Shown here piece by piece: positions 25,174-35,411 of a stretch of 64,000 bases of DNA. This DNA comes from Emmonsiellopsis sp. PD_33 (Eukaryota > Ascomycota > Eurotiomycetes > Onygenales > Ajellomycetaceae). The stretch covers positions 78,010 through 142,009 of the forward strand of contig JANTQF010000067.1 in NCBI GenBank assembly GCA_032988165.1. The letters are read 5' to 3'. Below the pieces are notes generated by a model. It worked only from the letters and a program-made list of their open reading frames with translations. It did not search any database and was not told where the DNA came from. The position numbers were made by a program, and so were the translations under genes. The first letter of the stretch is position 1, and each line of letters starts with the position of its first letter.

Positions 25174-25203
25174 CTTGCCCAGCTCAACTACTATCATAGA
25201 AGA

Positions 25204-25425
25204 CTACTTCCAATAACCGGCTGAATAATAGCCGAAAATCCACCCCATTCTCTCCGGACTCCGCCACGCTTTTCGGAGATTATCAATCTTATCACCATCC
25301 GGCAACTTCATCCATGCAACTGCTAAATTAATCAATGCCCTGGCTGACAACAAGACAAGCAAAGCAGCAAAAACGGAATCCTCCGGAGCTACGTTGGACC
25401 ACGCGTTTAATGCAAGAATGCACAA
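25204..25425 (-). CDS. Hypothetical ORF abutting the Copia insertion, possibly a gene remnant
   Basis: A 73-codon minus-strand frame beginning MCILALNAWSNV and ending GWIFGYYSAGYWK then stop, 26 bp from the Copia target duplication. Codon choice and the helix-like FAALLVLLSARALINLAVAW look protein-like. There is no upstream partner exon I can justify, and I do not recognise a family. It may be the 3' exon of a gene whose remainder was lost or lies in 25450-26400. Confidence 0.25.
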   Translation of the reverse strand: MCILALNAWSNVAPEDSVFAALLVLLSARALINLAVAWMKLPDGDKIDNLRKAWRSPERMGWIFGYYSAGYWK

Positions 25426-26854
25426 TGTGATGGATGGAGTTGAGTAGTTAATTGTTCTGCCTATCTGTCTATGTATTTATCTATCTATCTATGCCTTGAT
25501 GACGAGTCGTACATGTATGCCATGTTCATTCCCCTGAAAGGGAAAACTCCCCTGGCTCGTTAACCCCAGTTAAAAAACCAGTTAGTTACTAGTTATATAA
25601 TTAATGGATGTCATTATGTACTCAGGCAACGACATTTCAACCCCAGCACAATTCATAACCTAAAGCCCCAACTCCGACTCCGCCTCCCCCGGCTCCGCCA
25701 AAACAGGGCTGCCGAGGAAAATCAACTTTAATTCCTCTGCCTGTCTCATAGCTATGTACTCGGTAAACTAAAATAAGCCAACTATGCTACAAATAACCAA
25801 CGCGCGTTCGTTCGCATACGCGCAACAAGTTACTAATAATAAGATAACCCAACCCAACCCAACGTTACATGAGGACCTTGATGGGAACCTTATTAGTTAC
25901 AAGGAGGGGAGAGGAGAGAGAGCTTTCTCCGGAAATTCCCAGTCCGCTTGTCGGTAGGGTAGAGTTTTCCATTCCGACCACCCCCGTCACATCCCATCTC
26001 CAGGTTCAGAGACTATTTTAAATTTTCCTTGCAAGAGGGCTGGACGGGACACGGACACGGACTCGGATGCGGATGCGGATGCGGATGATCGGTCTCTGAG
26101 GGTACCTCGAGGTCGTACCTTGAGGACTTGCCACGTGCTTTTATTTTTCCAGCTGCAGAGATAAGGAGAGATAAGGACTCTTTTTGCGATGGAAGTTTTT
26201 GAGCGTGATGGATAGATAAAAAGATTCATGAAGAGTCTAGAGGTGAGATGAGGCGAGTTTTGATTCTGCCTTCGCCCACGGAGCAACGGAGATTTCCGAG
26301 TCGGGAGATTGTTGGGGAGTTTTTTGGTTTGGTTAAAACTATCTACTCTGTACACGCAATAGATGTCGTTTTTGGTTTATCGATTCTGGAATCTGATGGG
26401 ATGGGATGGAATCTAGAAGAACTTTAAAAATTAGTCATCAACTACTTCTTGATAGTATTCCTTGGGTATGATTACGATTCATGAATCATCAAATAAATAA
26501 ATAATGCCCACTTTGCACAAAAGACAGTTATGCGGATTTTACTTTACTAGTTGTACTGGTAATACAATACATACCAGATTCTCCCGCTCCGCTCGCTGGT
26601 ATTCCCAAACTCGGCATATCCCTGGACCCTCGTATTCGCATCTATTTCCCAGCATATCATTATCAGCATCATCGTTATCTTCAAACTTCGCCGAGGCGGA
26701 GGCGCTGTTCGGTGTTAAATGCATGTAAGGCTTATTTAAACTATTCATCGCAAGTTCTCGGTCGGTTATGGTGATCATTGAATTTTTTTTAAGGTCACCC
26801 ACTCTGTTGAGTTAAAATGGATATTTTATGCGTAATACTACTACTCTAGGTAGA

Positions 26855-26970
26855 CTATTTGATGTTCTTGACTTCAGCCACAAGCTGTGGAATCGTTAGG
26901 TTGACTTGAATGGGATTCTGGACTTCGGGGACGCCGGAGAGAAGACCGTCGACGGTGTTGTTGAATGTAT
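26855..26970 (-). CDS. Candidate 3'-terminal exon of an unresolved gene
   Basis: On the minus strand a strong intron end (CTGAC branch-like sequence, pyrimidine tract, TTTCAG) precedes a frame reading TFNNTVDGLLSGVPEVQ then NPIQVNLTIPQLVAEVKNIK and a TAG. Third positions are C/T-rich as in real genes here. I could not find a matching donor and start exon between 26971 and 27700; a small ATG-headed frame near 27300 (MYAIALSAPILFP) is one possibility. Partial or broken gene; family unknown. Confidence 0.3.
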
Positions 26971-27760
26971 CTGAAACAGAACACAGAACACAGCCACATG
27001 TCAGTATCGTGGGGCGAAACGTGGTTGGCAGGTTTGAGATTGTTTTGAGACATGCAACGCGGAGTGGAAGCGAGGGGGTGTGTTTTAATTATTATTATTG
27101 TCCCTTGTTTCTCTGGTCGCAGAGGGTTGCACAATGCTGGGTGATAAGAAGGCTGAGAGATTTCAGGGCTGAGTGGGTGCGGGGCTGGTGATTATCTATC
27201 TTTATTTGGGGATCTGGTTGCCAGCTGGCGGTGTCGGGGACTCGGGGGTTGTAGCGGTCGGAAATAATATCGGAGCTGACAAGGCAATCGCATACATGGG
27301 CGTTTGGGATTATCGTGCTGTGCTGTGTTGATTAGATGGTGAAATAACTGAGGGAGATGAGATGGGAGATTATTGATTATGCAGCACATTTGGCAGTATT
27401 AGTCTTCATGATATTGCGAAATGGTGGAAACAGATGGAAATGCGGGGGAGACAAAGGGTGTTTATAAATTCGGGACTCGCTTTGTGTTTGCATAACCAAC
27501 CCTCGGGCCCTCTGACGGAAACAAGGTTTTGTCATGTTTGAGGTGGAGTCGTCTGTGCATGATTCAAATCATCAAAGTCTTTATCCCCGGAGTGCAGTGC
27601 ATGGAGCATTGAATGACACAGCAGCATGTTGGAAAGAGTGCGTCATAATTATTAAACAAAGCCCCCTGTCGTGAATTTGTAATAGCACTCGCTAGGGCTG
27701 TTTGGTTTCCTCAGATTTTATTAAAGTCGGGATGCATGGCGTGCTAGGCAGCTGAATAAT

Positions 27761-27832
27761 AGGGTGTGCTAAATACACCTGGGATCTCACTAAATCCACC
27801 TGAAAAAAAATGACTAATCAGAAAAAAAAATA
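27761..27832 (+). repeat. MULE left terminal inverted repeat
   Basis: Starts AGGGTGTGCTAAATACACC. The match to the reverse complement of the right end extends, with gaps, through CTAAATCCACCTGAAAAAAAA to about 70 bp. Confidence 0.8.
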
Positions 27833-28449
27833 ACTGGTACCTGATATTACATATAAAACACTAGCACCTCTAAGTACATTAATGACCCAACTCCACCCAC
27901 CCATTATTAATCCAAGATTTCAAAAATATCCTCTGCCAACACCTGACTGTCTCCCACTGTCACCAACTGACTCTGCATATTACAGCTCACTAGAATCAGG
28001 AGGTCCTCTATTTCACCTGCTGTGTCTACCTCCCCCCCTAACCTCTCAAAAAATGCCTGATTTATACCCTGTGAGGTGACATTGTAGTAGGATTTGCAGA
28101 TGGTACAGTTTCAATGGCCTGGGCAGCCAGGGGAGCAGGTAGGGGAGGTTAGTGTAGCAGCCCATTTATGGGCAGAATTCAAATTCTCAAGCACTGTAGG
28201 CACTGTAGAGGCAGGTAGATTCATAGCAGTAAGAGACACTGCAGTAGTATTACTACTAATAATATAGCCTGTATCAGTAATATTATAGGCTGTATGCTAC
28301 TTAGTGACAGCTAGCACTATCTCAAGATGATATCTATATTGATTTTGCTGGGCCTGCTGTGCCTACAGCATCTATTCTATCCTCTCTATGGTAGTTAAAC
28401 CTCTATGTATAGAACCCCATCTCCAACCACAAGTCTTATCCTCCCTACT

Positions 28450-30219
28450 TCCTCTTACCTACATGTTATCTCTCTATACAGCCAGTTCAGCAATAATCTC
28501 ATGAGGAAATGAAACTTCACTACATTTAGCATGCTAAAGATAGTAGCTGGCCTCCTAATCATAGAGCTAGTAAGAATGAATAGTATTTAATTCAATTGGA
28601 AGCTTTTCATTCAGATGTTTATAGATATAGTGCTTGTAAGGAAGGCTCATATAGATGTAATTCAAATAGTTATGACATTTTTTCTAGTAATTTTTTAATT
28701 TTATCCCTTCATCCATTCACCTGCAAAGTAGATGAATTGCAAAGAATGAGACCTTACCAACCAAGTGAGTAAATAAAAATGCCTAGGTAGTTATAGGGGT
28801 CTTGGACCTAGCATCTGCCAGTCTATTTTAATAGGTAGAATGCTGATTTTCCCAAAATTGACAGATTCAGTAAATAGTAACCTATAGATCTTCTGTTGAA
28901 GTGGTGATATACTGCTTCAAAACTCAATGGGAATCCTCTATACATAAAGAAATATAGTAATTAAGATGCAGAATAGTGTTAGTGTAGTAATATATAATTC
29001 TACAGGTATAGGGCCTTAGCCATATATTCTTGTAGTATTCTATTAAAAGCTCTGGTTGATTCCTTGTAAATTCAATACAATGCTATTGAAACTGCTTTTT
29101 TGTAGCAGATAAGAGAAGCTCTTATTACTTCTTCATGAAGGAATTATACTGGTTCTTCAAGTATGATCTCTCATGCTCAACCCATTTTATACCCTCATCA
29201 TCAAGTGTGGCAAATAATATAATAATAAAATAATATTTTACACAGCCAATGACATTATGATCAACATGCCAACTACAGAGTAATTAATAGCTAATATAAA
29301 AGATGGCATTAAGTGTATTTGTCAAGGTTAGTTCTCAGTTCATCACTATAACTTTTAGATAGGGAATATTATGAGTGTTAAATATCATAGTGATCTTCTA
29401 GCAGGCTTAGCTGAATAGATATTAGTATAGATCTATATTTTTTATTGATATTTAACCTAATTAGGTAATTAGCTAACTCAATTAGGAACATTGCCACCAC
29501 AACAGACATTTAAGTGAGGTGTAAATAAAGATCTCTCTCACTTATAAATAGTCTATCTTCTTCTCATCATTTATGAATACAAACCTCAGATTAATTATTA
29601 TATGAAGCTTTATGACAAATATTATACTAAGCAAGAGCAGATAATATCAATTCATCTTGTAGGTGAAATCCAGAAGTAAAACATCAGGATTATTGCAAAG
29701 AAATTCAATGGAATATATATAAAATATTATAAGGTGAGTTATATGATTATCTGCATTCTTTTTATATACAGTAATAATCATTCAATCATCTCCAGATGTT
29801 AGCTCATCAATTAGAGCTTGAATAGGGCTTTAACCTTTCAATTTATTCTAGGTGAGTAGAGCAGTGAGGTTATAGAGATCCCTATTAATAAGGTTAATCT
29901 AATTGAATTTCTTGTGGAGGACTGTACAGATCATTTGGGCAGGGACTACAGCTTTAATATAGTTAAATATAGTAGTTCATACATTCTCCAGCAACACTCA
30001 TATACAATGCATTGGGTGGGCCTGGCTCTATTCTGACAGTAGATGGTTGTAAGATTCATGATGAATAATGATAACCCACTTTATATAATTATAGAGTTTC
30101 TTTACAATGAGGTAGAATGAGCATTTAGTCTTCCAGGTAGATATATTAAGATGCTTTCTATCCTTATTTAGAATCTTATAGTCTCTATAGCTATCTGAGT
30201 GGTTACATGCAAATGTCCA
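28450..30219 (-). pseudogene. MULE transposase body, broken
   Basis: Below the intact N-terminal frame the minus strand reads in scattered pieces. One resembles a FAR1/WRKY-GCM1-like DNA-binding part (WTFACNHSDSYR, then KTKCSFYLIVKKL near 30110). Another is a DDE-type core piece with NNPDVLLLDFTYKMN near 29670, where family members have PDVLLLDCTYKTNR. About every 20-40 codons there is a stop, many attributable to C-to-T/G-to-A change. Inactive. Confidence 0.65.
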
Positions 30220-30798
30220 TCAATTTTTCTTGAAAGTGGAGTAGAGAGTTGAGAGAGCATAGCCAAAGCCTTTACAATCAAGGTTGAGATGTTGGAGTAG
30301 TTCTTTAGGCATTATTTGAACAGTGTGACCACTAAGTTCAGGAATTCTACTAGTAATTTGACTGGATTCTTCTATAGGCCTAGGTCCAGGTGTCTGAAGG
30401 TTTTCATCACTATCTTCATCACTGTCTTCACCACTATCTTCACTGCTATCTTCACTATTATATTCACTATCACTGCCCTGATTCTTATTTGATTCCTCAT
30501 TCAAATCTACCTCTAACTCCTCAACTTTGTCATCCTGCAGGAAGCACTTATTCTCAATATGGTCTGCCAGGTCTTTATTTAGCAGTTGAACTGCCTCTAG
30601 CTGTTGAGTCTCAAAAATGCCTGCTTTCTTGATGAAAGCATCTAAATTGAATTGGGACAGGCATTCTACATCTGAAAACTGGCTCTCAGGGGTGGTGGAT
30701 AGTGGTGGAATGGACATTTTGAATGTAGTAGAAGGTGTAGTAGAAGGCATAGTAGCAAATGTAGTAGAGAGAGGAATTTGAATGAGAGAAATATTCAT
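30220..30798 (-). CDS. Still-open N-terminal reading frame of the MULE transposase
   Basis: 192 codons from an ATG at 30798 (MNISLIQIPLSTT). The product is Thr/Ser/Pro-rich at first, then has an acidic tract of repeated Ser-Glu-Asp (about residues 108-133), then PELSGHTVQIMPKELLQHLN. It ends at a TAA where the transposase reading continues in frame, so this is a truncated transposase N-terminus rather than an independent gene. A run of 12 G (about 30801-30812) lies just upstream of its start. Confidence 0.45.
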   Translation of the reverse strand: MNISLIQIPLSTTFATMPSTTPSTTFKMSIPPLSTTPESQFSDVECLSQFNLDAFIKKAGIFETQQLEAVQLLNKDLADHIENKCFLQDDKVEELEVDLNEESNKNQGSDSEYNSEDSSEDSGEDSDEDSDENLQTPGPRPIEESSQITSRIPELSGHTVQIMPKELLQHLNLDCKGFGYALSTLYSTFKKN

Positions 30799-30929
30799 GA
30801 TGGGGGGGGGGGGTGGTGGGCAAGAGAGGTAGTGAGGGAGGTTGGGGAGGCTGGGGTTGAATGGGCATGTGGGATTGGCACATTAGTGTATCTCACTACA
30901 GTAGTATTTTTGTATGTAAAACCAAGTAC

Positions 30930-31005
30930 ATGCTATTTTTCTTTCAGCCTAGTTGTTTTTTTCTGGGTGGATTTAGCCAAAGTATGGGTGTATTTAGCAC
31001 ACCCT
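30930..31005 (-). repeat. MULE right terminal inverted repeat
   Basis: Reverse complement starts AGGGTGTGCTAAATACACC, matching 27761 onward, and continues to CTAAATCCACCCAGAAAAAAA. Followed by the CTGAATAAT duplication. Confidence 0.8.
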
Positions 31006-31014
31006 CTGAATAAT

Positions 31015-31791
31015 CTGCCATCATTCTGATGATTGTTTTGTCACTGGCGTATCCATCCATATCCATACCCTCGGAGCGACACGCCAACAGTCATACCAGG
31101 ACACACGGAGGGAGAGAGCGGGTTTTATGTCCTCAGCACATCCGAGTCGGCGACCGGGACAATCCAGGGCGGTGAGACCAAAGTTACCGTAACCTCGTAA
31201 CAATAAGGCAAGAAGGCAGCCGTGTTTCGAGTCGATGATGCGGACACCAGCCACGTTGCAGGGCGGAAGGCGGTAAGGCACTGCAGCGTACTCCGTATGC
31301 GTAAAATACACACCGTCACGCGGGCGGGCGGGACCCACGGCCACGGCCCAGACGCAGGCAAAAATACATTAGTCAGGCCGGAGACAGCAGTCGGTGTTTA
31401 GCTCCGGGCCCGGGCTGGGCGGGATCTGGTAATTACGGTACGAGACGGCAGTGACGGCTGTTGAGCCTCAGTCAGCCCGCCGCATAAAGATACCGGCCTG
31501 CCCAGCTGGCTTTTCTTTGTGGTGGAATCCCCATCTGTCTCCAACTTCACCAGCAACCTCGCTGCATAGTAATTATATAACTCTCTTGTCGCCTCTCCAC
31601 TGCTCGCTCTGCTCACTCTGCTCACTGCTGCGTGCTTCGACCTGTTCTATCGCCTGCTCACCGCCCTTGCCGTGATTGGCCAATCGTGCGCTGGCCTGGC
31701 CGCATCCAACTTCCTGACTCATCGCCCACGTCTGTGGTTGGGCTGCAGAAACCAACAACCAGCAACCACAAAAGTGAAGCGGCTTCCCACA
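31015..31791. other. Promoter / 5' region of the downstream gene
   Basis: GC-rich, CpG-normal sequence. Open stretches on both strands are short, overlap one another and lack start context. From about 31560 on it is CT-rich (CTGCTCACTGC-type), as in fungal promoters and leaders. Confidence 0.4.
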
Positions 31792-32631
31792 ATGTCGTCC
31801 TTCTCCTCGTCCTACTCCGCTCCCTCGTCCTTCTCCTCGCCATATTCTCCCTACGCCGCCGCCTATCCGCCCGCGAAAAAACAGAAGAAAATGAGCCTCA
31901 CCCAGACCTACTTCCTCGCCCATACTGCCAGAGCCAAGCTTTCACGTGAAGCGGGCCGGCCAGACCACGACCTCCGCGTCCTCGTGGGCCACGCCAACAT
32001 GCTGGACTCGCTCATGCTCGAGCTTGCTGAGGCCGAGAAGGAGCAGGAAAGATGGTTCAACCAGTCCGTCCGCGGTGCCAGCAGAGTGTCGGAACAGCCC
32101 AAACACATCCAATGGGCAGATACGCTCGTCGAAGAGCCAGAGGACGATTGGGATCCAGAGGATGCCTCTGGCTCGGATTCCGATAGTGACGGCTCAGACT
32201 ACGACGAAGATGACCTCGACTCAATAGCCTCGGGCTACCGCTCTCCCATGCCTCCCCCATCCCCCAGGATCTCCACGAGAGAAATAATAAGATACGAGGA
32301 TAGTGAGGAAGCTGTTGAAGACGACGATGAAGCAGACTTTGACGACCTCGCCCTCACACGAACCTCCTCCCGATCAAAACAACAACCTCCCGAACTCCTC
32401 GATGACTCAGATGACTCGTCAGAAGACGAATCGATGCCTCCCTCGCCGCCGCAACCCACGCTGCACAGCTTCGCCCAGTCGGAGAGAGAAGCTGTGGTCG
32501 CTGCTGGCTTGTACTCGAAACGCTCAGAACCGTCGGCTTTCCCTCTATCAGAATCAGATCAAACTGCTTTTTTCGAGGAAGGTTTCTACCTTCCTCCCAG
32601 GGATACGGGAGCTATGATTGAAGCTTTCTAA
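31792..32631 (+). CDS. Acidic serine-rich conserved fungal protein, possibly Ecm13-like
   Basis: Single exon of 279 codons, start ATG in context CCCACAATGTC. The upstream part of the frame was excluded because it lacks an ATG in good context and is not protein-like. The N-terminus is Ser/Tyr/Pro-rich (about residues 1-25), followed by a basic KKQKK. The most conserved-looking block comes next: SLTQTYFLAHTARAKL and LRVLVGHANMLDSLMLELAE (about residues 35-85), a helical segment reminiscent of the yeast Ecm13/YJR115W proteins. I cannot verify that relation. The rest is largely disordered: WDPEDASGSDSDSDGSDYDE-type acidic stretches and Pro-rich PPSPP motifs. The C-terminus FYLPPRDTGAMIEAF looks conserved. 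Function unknown; confidence is in the gene, not the role. Confidence 0.85.
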   Translation: MSSFSSSYSAPSSFSSPYSPYAAAYPPAKKQKKMSLTQTYFLAHTARAKLSREAGRPDHDLRVLVGHANMLDSLMLELAEAEKEQERWFNQSVRGASRVSEQPKHIQWADTLVEEPEDDWDPEDASGSDSDSDGSDYDEDDLDSIASGYRSPMPPPSPRISTREIIRYEDSEEAVEDDDEADFDDLALTRTSSRSKQQPPELLDDSDDSSEDESMPPSPPQPTLHSFAQSEREAVVAAGLYSKRSEPSAFPLSESDQTAFFEEGFYLPPRDTGAMIEAF

Positions 32632-35411
32632 AAAGCTTCCCCTCCCGCCCTCATCACATCTTCTTGGATTTCCCATCTATATCTCGACCTCTTTTACTAT
32701 TCTCCACTTTACTCGATTTTTTGCCGACAATCCTGATGATCATACCTACGACCATCAATTGACGACTAACGATATCCGATTCTGATTCTGAGCGACATTT
32801 CTGAGCATTTTATCTTTTATTATACAGCAAGCGAACCAGCGATGGGAATTTTGGTTTTAATTTCACTATTTTCGCAAGCAACAAAAAAGTTTCTTTTTAT
32901 TGGCGGGGCGTTTTTCATCAATCATCATCTTTGACACAGCGTTCGGAAATTTGTCCTTGTCTTCCCACCTACACTTATTACTTACACACTCTCCTCCCCC
33001 GTCTCGTCTCGCAACAGAACACTCTCCTCTACTTATGTCCGCATCTCTCTAATTCTCTTCACCTTTTTATTATTACATTACCGGCATTGGACCTCTCAAA
33101 ACGGGGGACCGCCAAAGGAAGATAACGAAACAGATTCTCCCTCCCCATCGAACTTTTCGGATGGCTGGACGGGTTGAGAACTGTTTCCCTTTTCTTGGAA
33201 TGAAAAGGGGCGGGGGTTCATGGGTTGAATTGGGAATGAGCTTGAAAGCTCTCCCTTCCTCCCTGGCTGCTGGCCTTTCTTCCATCTACTAGATAGTTTT
33301 CGCATATACATATATACATATATATCTCAATATCAAGATCACTAGAAATAAGTTCCACGTTTCCTGATTATACAATTAACAAACACATAGCCTAATAAAG
33401 TCTTAAATGGTTAATCTCTGCTATTAGGAAAACATACATGATAAAATAAACCCACACCCAACCCAATCCAACTTTAATCCTCCTAGCTAGGTATGTAGTT
33501 ACATAATTTGCATCTAATCTAGTTAACCTTCTGCATCCAGCTAGATCGTACGGATAGACGGGACCTATAAGCTAGTATAGACGAGACGAGACGAGATGAG
33601 ATGAGACGTGATAAGAGGGCCTGGCATTAACACACAGGGGAAAAGAAAAGAGAGATGAGGTGTATGTATGTATGTATGTATGTATGTATGTATGTGTATT
33701 ATCATCATTATCATTAGTCTCATGAAGTGTTGGTTTTCTTTCTCATGTTCTGAAGCACCAATGTTAAACAAACAGTGAATAGAAGAAGCTATAACTAGTT
33801 ACCTGTTATTGTCACTGTTAGCTACCCCCCCCCCTCCAAAACAGTAGGACCGTGATCTGTTGGCGGTGCGTTCAGTCTCGAGTTTTGATTGTATAGACCG
33901 TATTTTCTAAGGAGGCTGGTTCGTCGACGGCGAGTATTCGATTGTTCTTTCTGCCCTTCCTCGAGAGCAAACGCTTTGCTCCTCGCGTGTAGAATTTGGC
34001 TCCTTCGTCCCTTGCACAAGATTGTCCGATGTGAGTCCATGTCGACTGACGGTGAGACGGAATGCGATTATTACTACTATTGAGGCAAGGCCCCCCCATC
34101 AGCTGTGGGTGCTTGGAAGGACCCTGCAACCCCGTTAGATAGGGTGACGAGAGCAATCCCGAAGCTCTCCGGCCGCACTGTTCCAATCTTTGAGGTTAGC
34201 GCTCGCAGCTTGATGTATGGAACTAATGGAACTATGGATGAGGGCCGGCGGGTCTGCGGCTGACTAACCGCGGGAAGCGGGAGCTAGTGGCGGAACATAG
34301 TTAGTCCGATTCCGGTTGCGGCCTTGGCGCAGATAACGAGGGCATTCTGGCAATGTAAGACGGGGAAATGGAGGGTGTGGCTGCAAACCGCCCACAGTGG
34401 TTACTGCGATGTCCTCGCTTGGCTGGCCGGCAAGCCACATGTTTGGCTTCTTGTCCCTCCTCCCCACAGTCAGCTGTCAGCCTCCACCTGCAGCCTCCAT
34501 TTGTCGTCCAAGCTTGTTTCGTCTTCCACCGCCTCCAACCTCGTCTCTTCTCCATCTCCATCCTCCCCGTCGCCATCTCCATCCCGTTCCACTCACCAAC
34601 TTCCAGCCTCCTGTGTTGGCCCGTCTATGTGATCTGATCTCCACGCCCGTTGCCTACGGGTTTCTGATTTCACTCCATAGCTAACTATTCCCTGCCCGTC
34701 TGCCTGCCTCTACGGATTTATCGTCGCCCTGTATTGCCTTCTGGCCTGGTACTTGAATGAACCGGGCCCTCTACAGCCAGCTCCCTGTCCGTGACTTCTA
34801 AACCATGACAGTCTGGCCCTCCATCATCCTGCTCCAAATCCAAAAGGAGCTTCATGGTGCCTGACACGCTGTAAGACTGTCGTGGGATCACTACGCACTC
34901 CTTTCTACCAGCCTAACCGCAACTTCGAAAACCTATCCCCAACGGGGGACAGAAACTTAACGCTGAGCGGTGAGTAGGTGGATCCTTTCTTATCTTCCCT
35001 GAACTGTTTTTGCCAATCAGGGATGGGGATGGAGCTGTATTTTTGATGGGCCTGCCGAGACTCTGGGGAGAGGAATGCACCTTCAAACCCCGCAAGATGC
35101 TGGTCTCTAACTCCTGGTTATTCATTTAGAGTCTTCTGAAGCACACTTCCTAAGCATCCCGCATTAATATACCTTCTCCCGATTATTCCATCCACTCCAC
35201 TCCGTATATCTACTGGGGGCCTCTGCTGCCGTTGAGCCAGCCGTTACATATAAAGAAGGGAAGAATCGCTCAGACTACTTGCGCTGAAATCGCCTACCAC
35301 ATTGGAAGATTGCCAAATCCCTCAAACACTCGATTCTACTCCCAATCCTACATCGTTCCAATATCACCAATAATACGCCCGAACGGTTCCAAGAATAGAT
35401 ACCGTGATTCA
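32632..35411. other. Intergenic region between the Ecm13-like and stress-protein genes
   Basis: About 2.8 kb. The first 700 bp looks like 3' UTR and intergenic spacer. TATG/GTAT microsatellite at 33661-33697, C-run near 33825. From about 34440 there are CT-rich tracts typical of a promoter or long 5' leader for the gene starting at 35412. Open stretches are short, mutually overlapping and without start context. Confidence 0.45.
33661..33697. repeat. (TGTA)n microsatellite
   Basis: About nine consecutive TGTA units, interrupted at the end by TGTG. Confidence 0.9.

Larger units (their letters stand above)
25179..27751. other. Host intergenic segment between Copia and MULE
   Basis: Composition switches abruptly to normal CpG content. 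It holds short GATA/GTAT-type microsatellite stretches (about 25455-25500), a GCGGAT repeat near 26065-26095, and two weak gene candidates listed separately. No multi-exon gene could be assembled. Confidence 0.5.
27761..31005 (-). mobile_element. Mutator-like (MULE) DNA transposon, degenerate
   Basis: Terminal inverted repeats begin AGGGTGTGCTAAATACACC at both ends and continue through a second conserved block (CTAAATCCACC then an A-rich run). The element is flanked by a perfect 9-bp duplication, CTGAATAAT, at 27752-27760 and 31006-31014, a length typical of Mutator-like elements. The transposase is on the minus strand. The 3,245-bp interior is AT-rich and CpG-poor with many stops after the first 192 codons. 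Element class is inferred from duplication length, end structure and transposase fragments. Confidence 0.82.

Noticed and set aside
31021..31344. 107-codon minus-strand frame upstream of the Ecm13-like gene
   Set aside because: GC-rich promoter sequence open in two frames on the same strand; no start context and no domain.
34324..34684. Three overlapping plus-strand frames upstream of the stress-protein gene
   Set aside because: CT-rich promoter/leader composition keeps all three frames open; there is no start context and the amino-acid makeup is Ser/Pro low-complexity.
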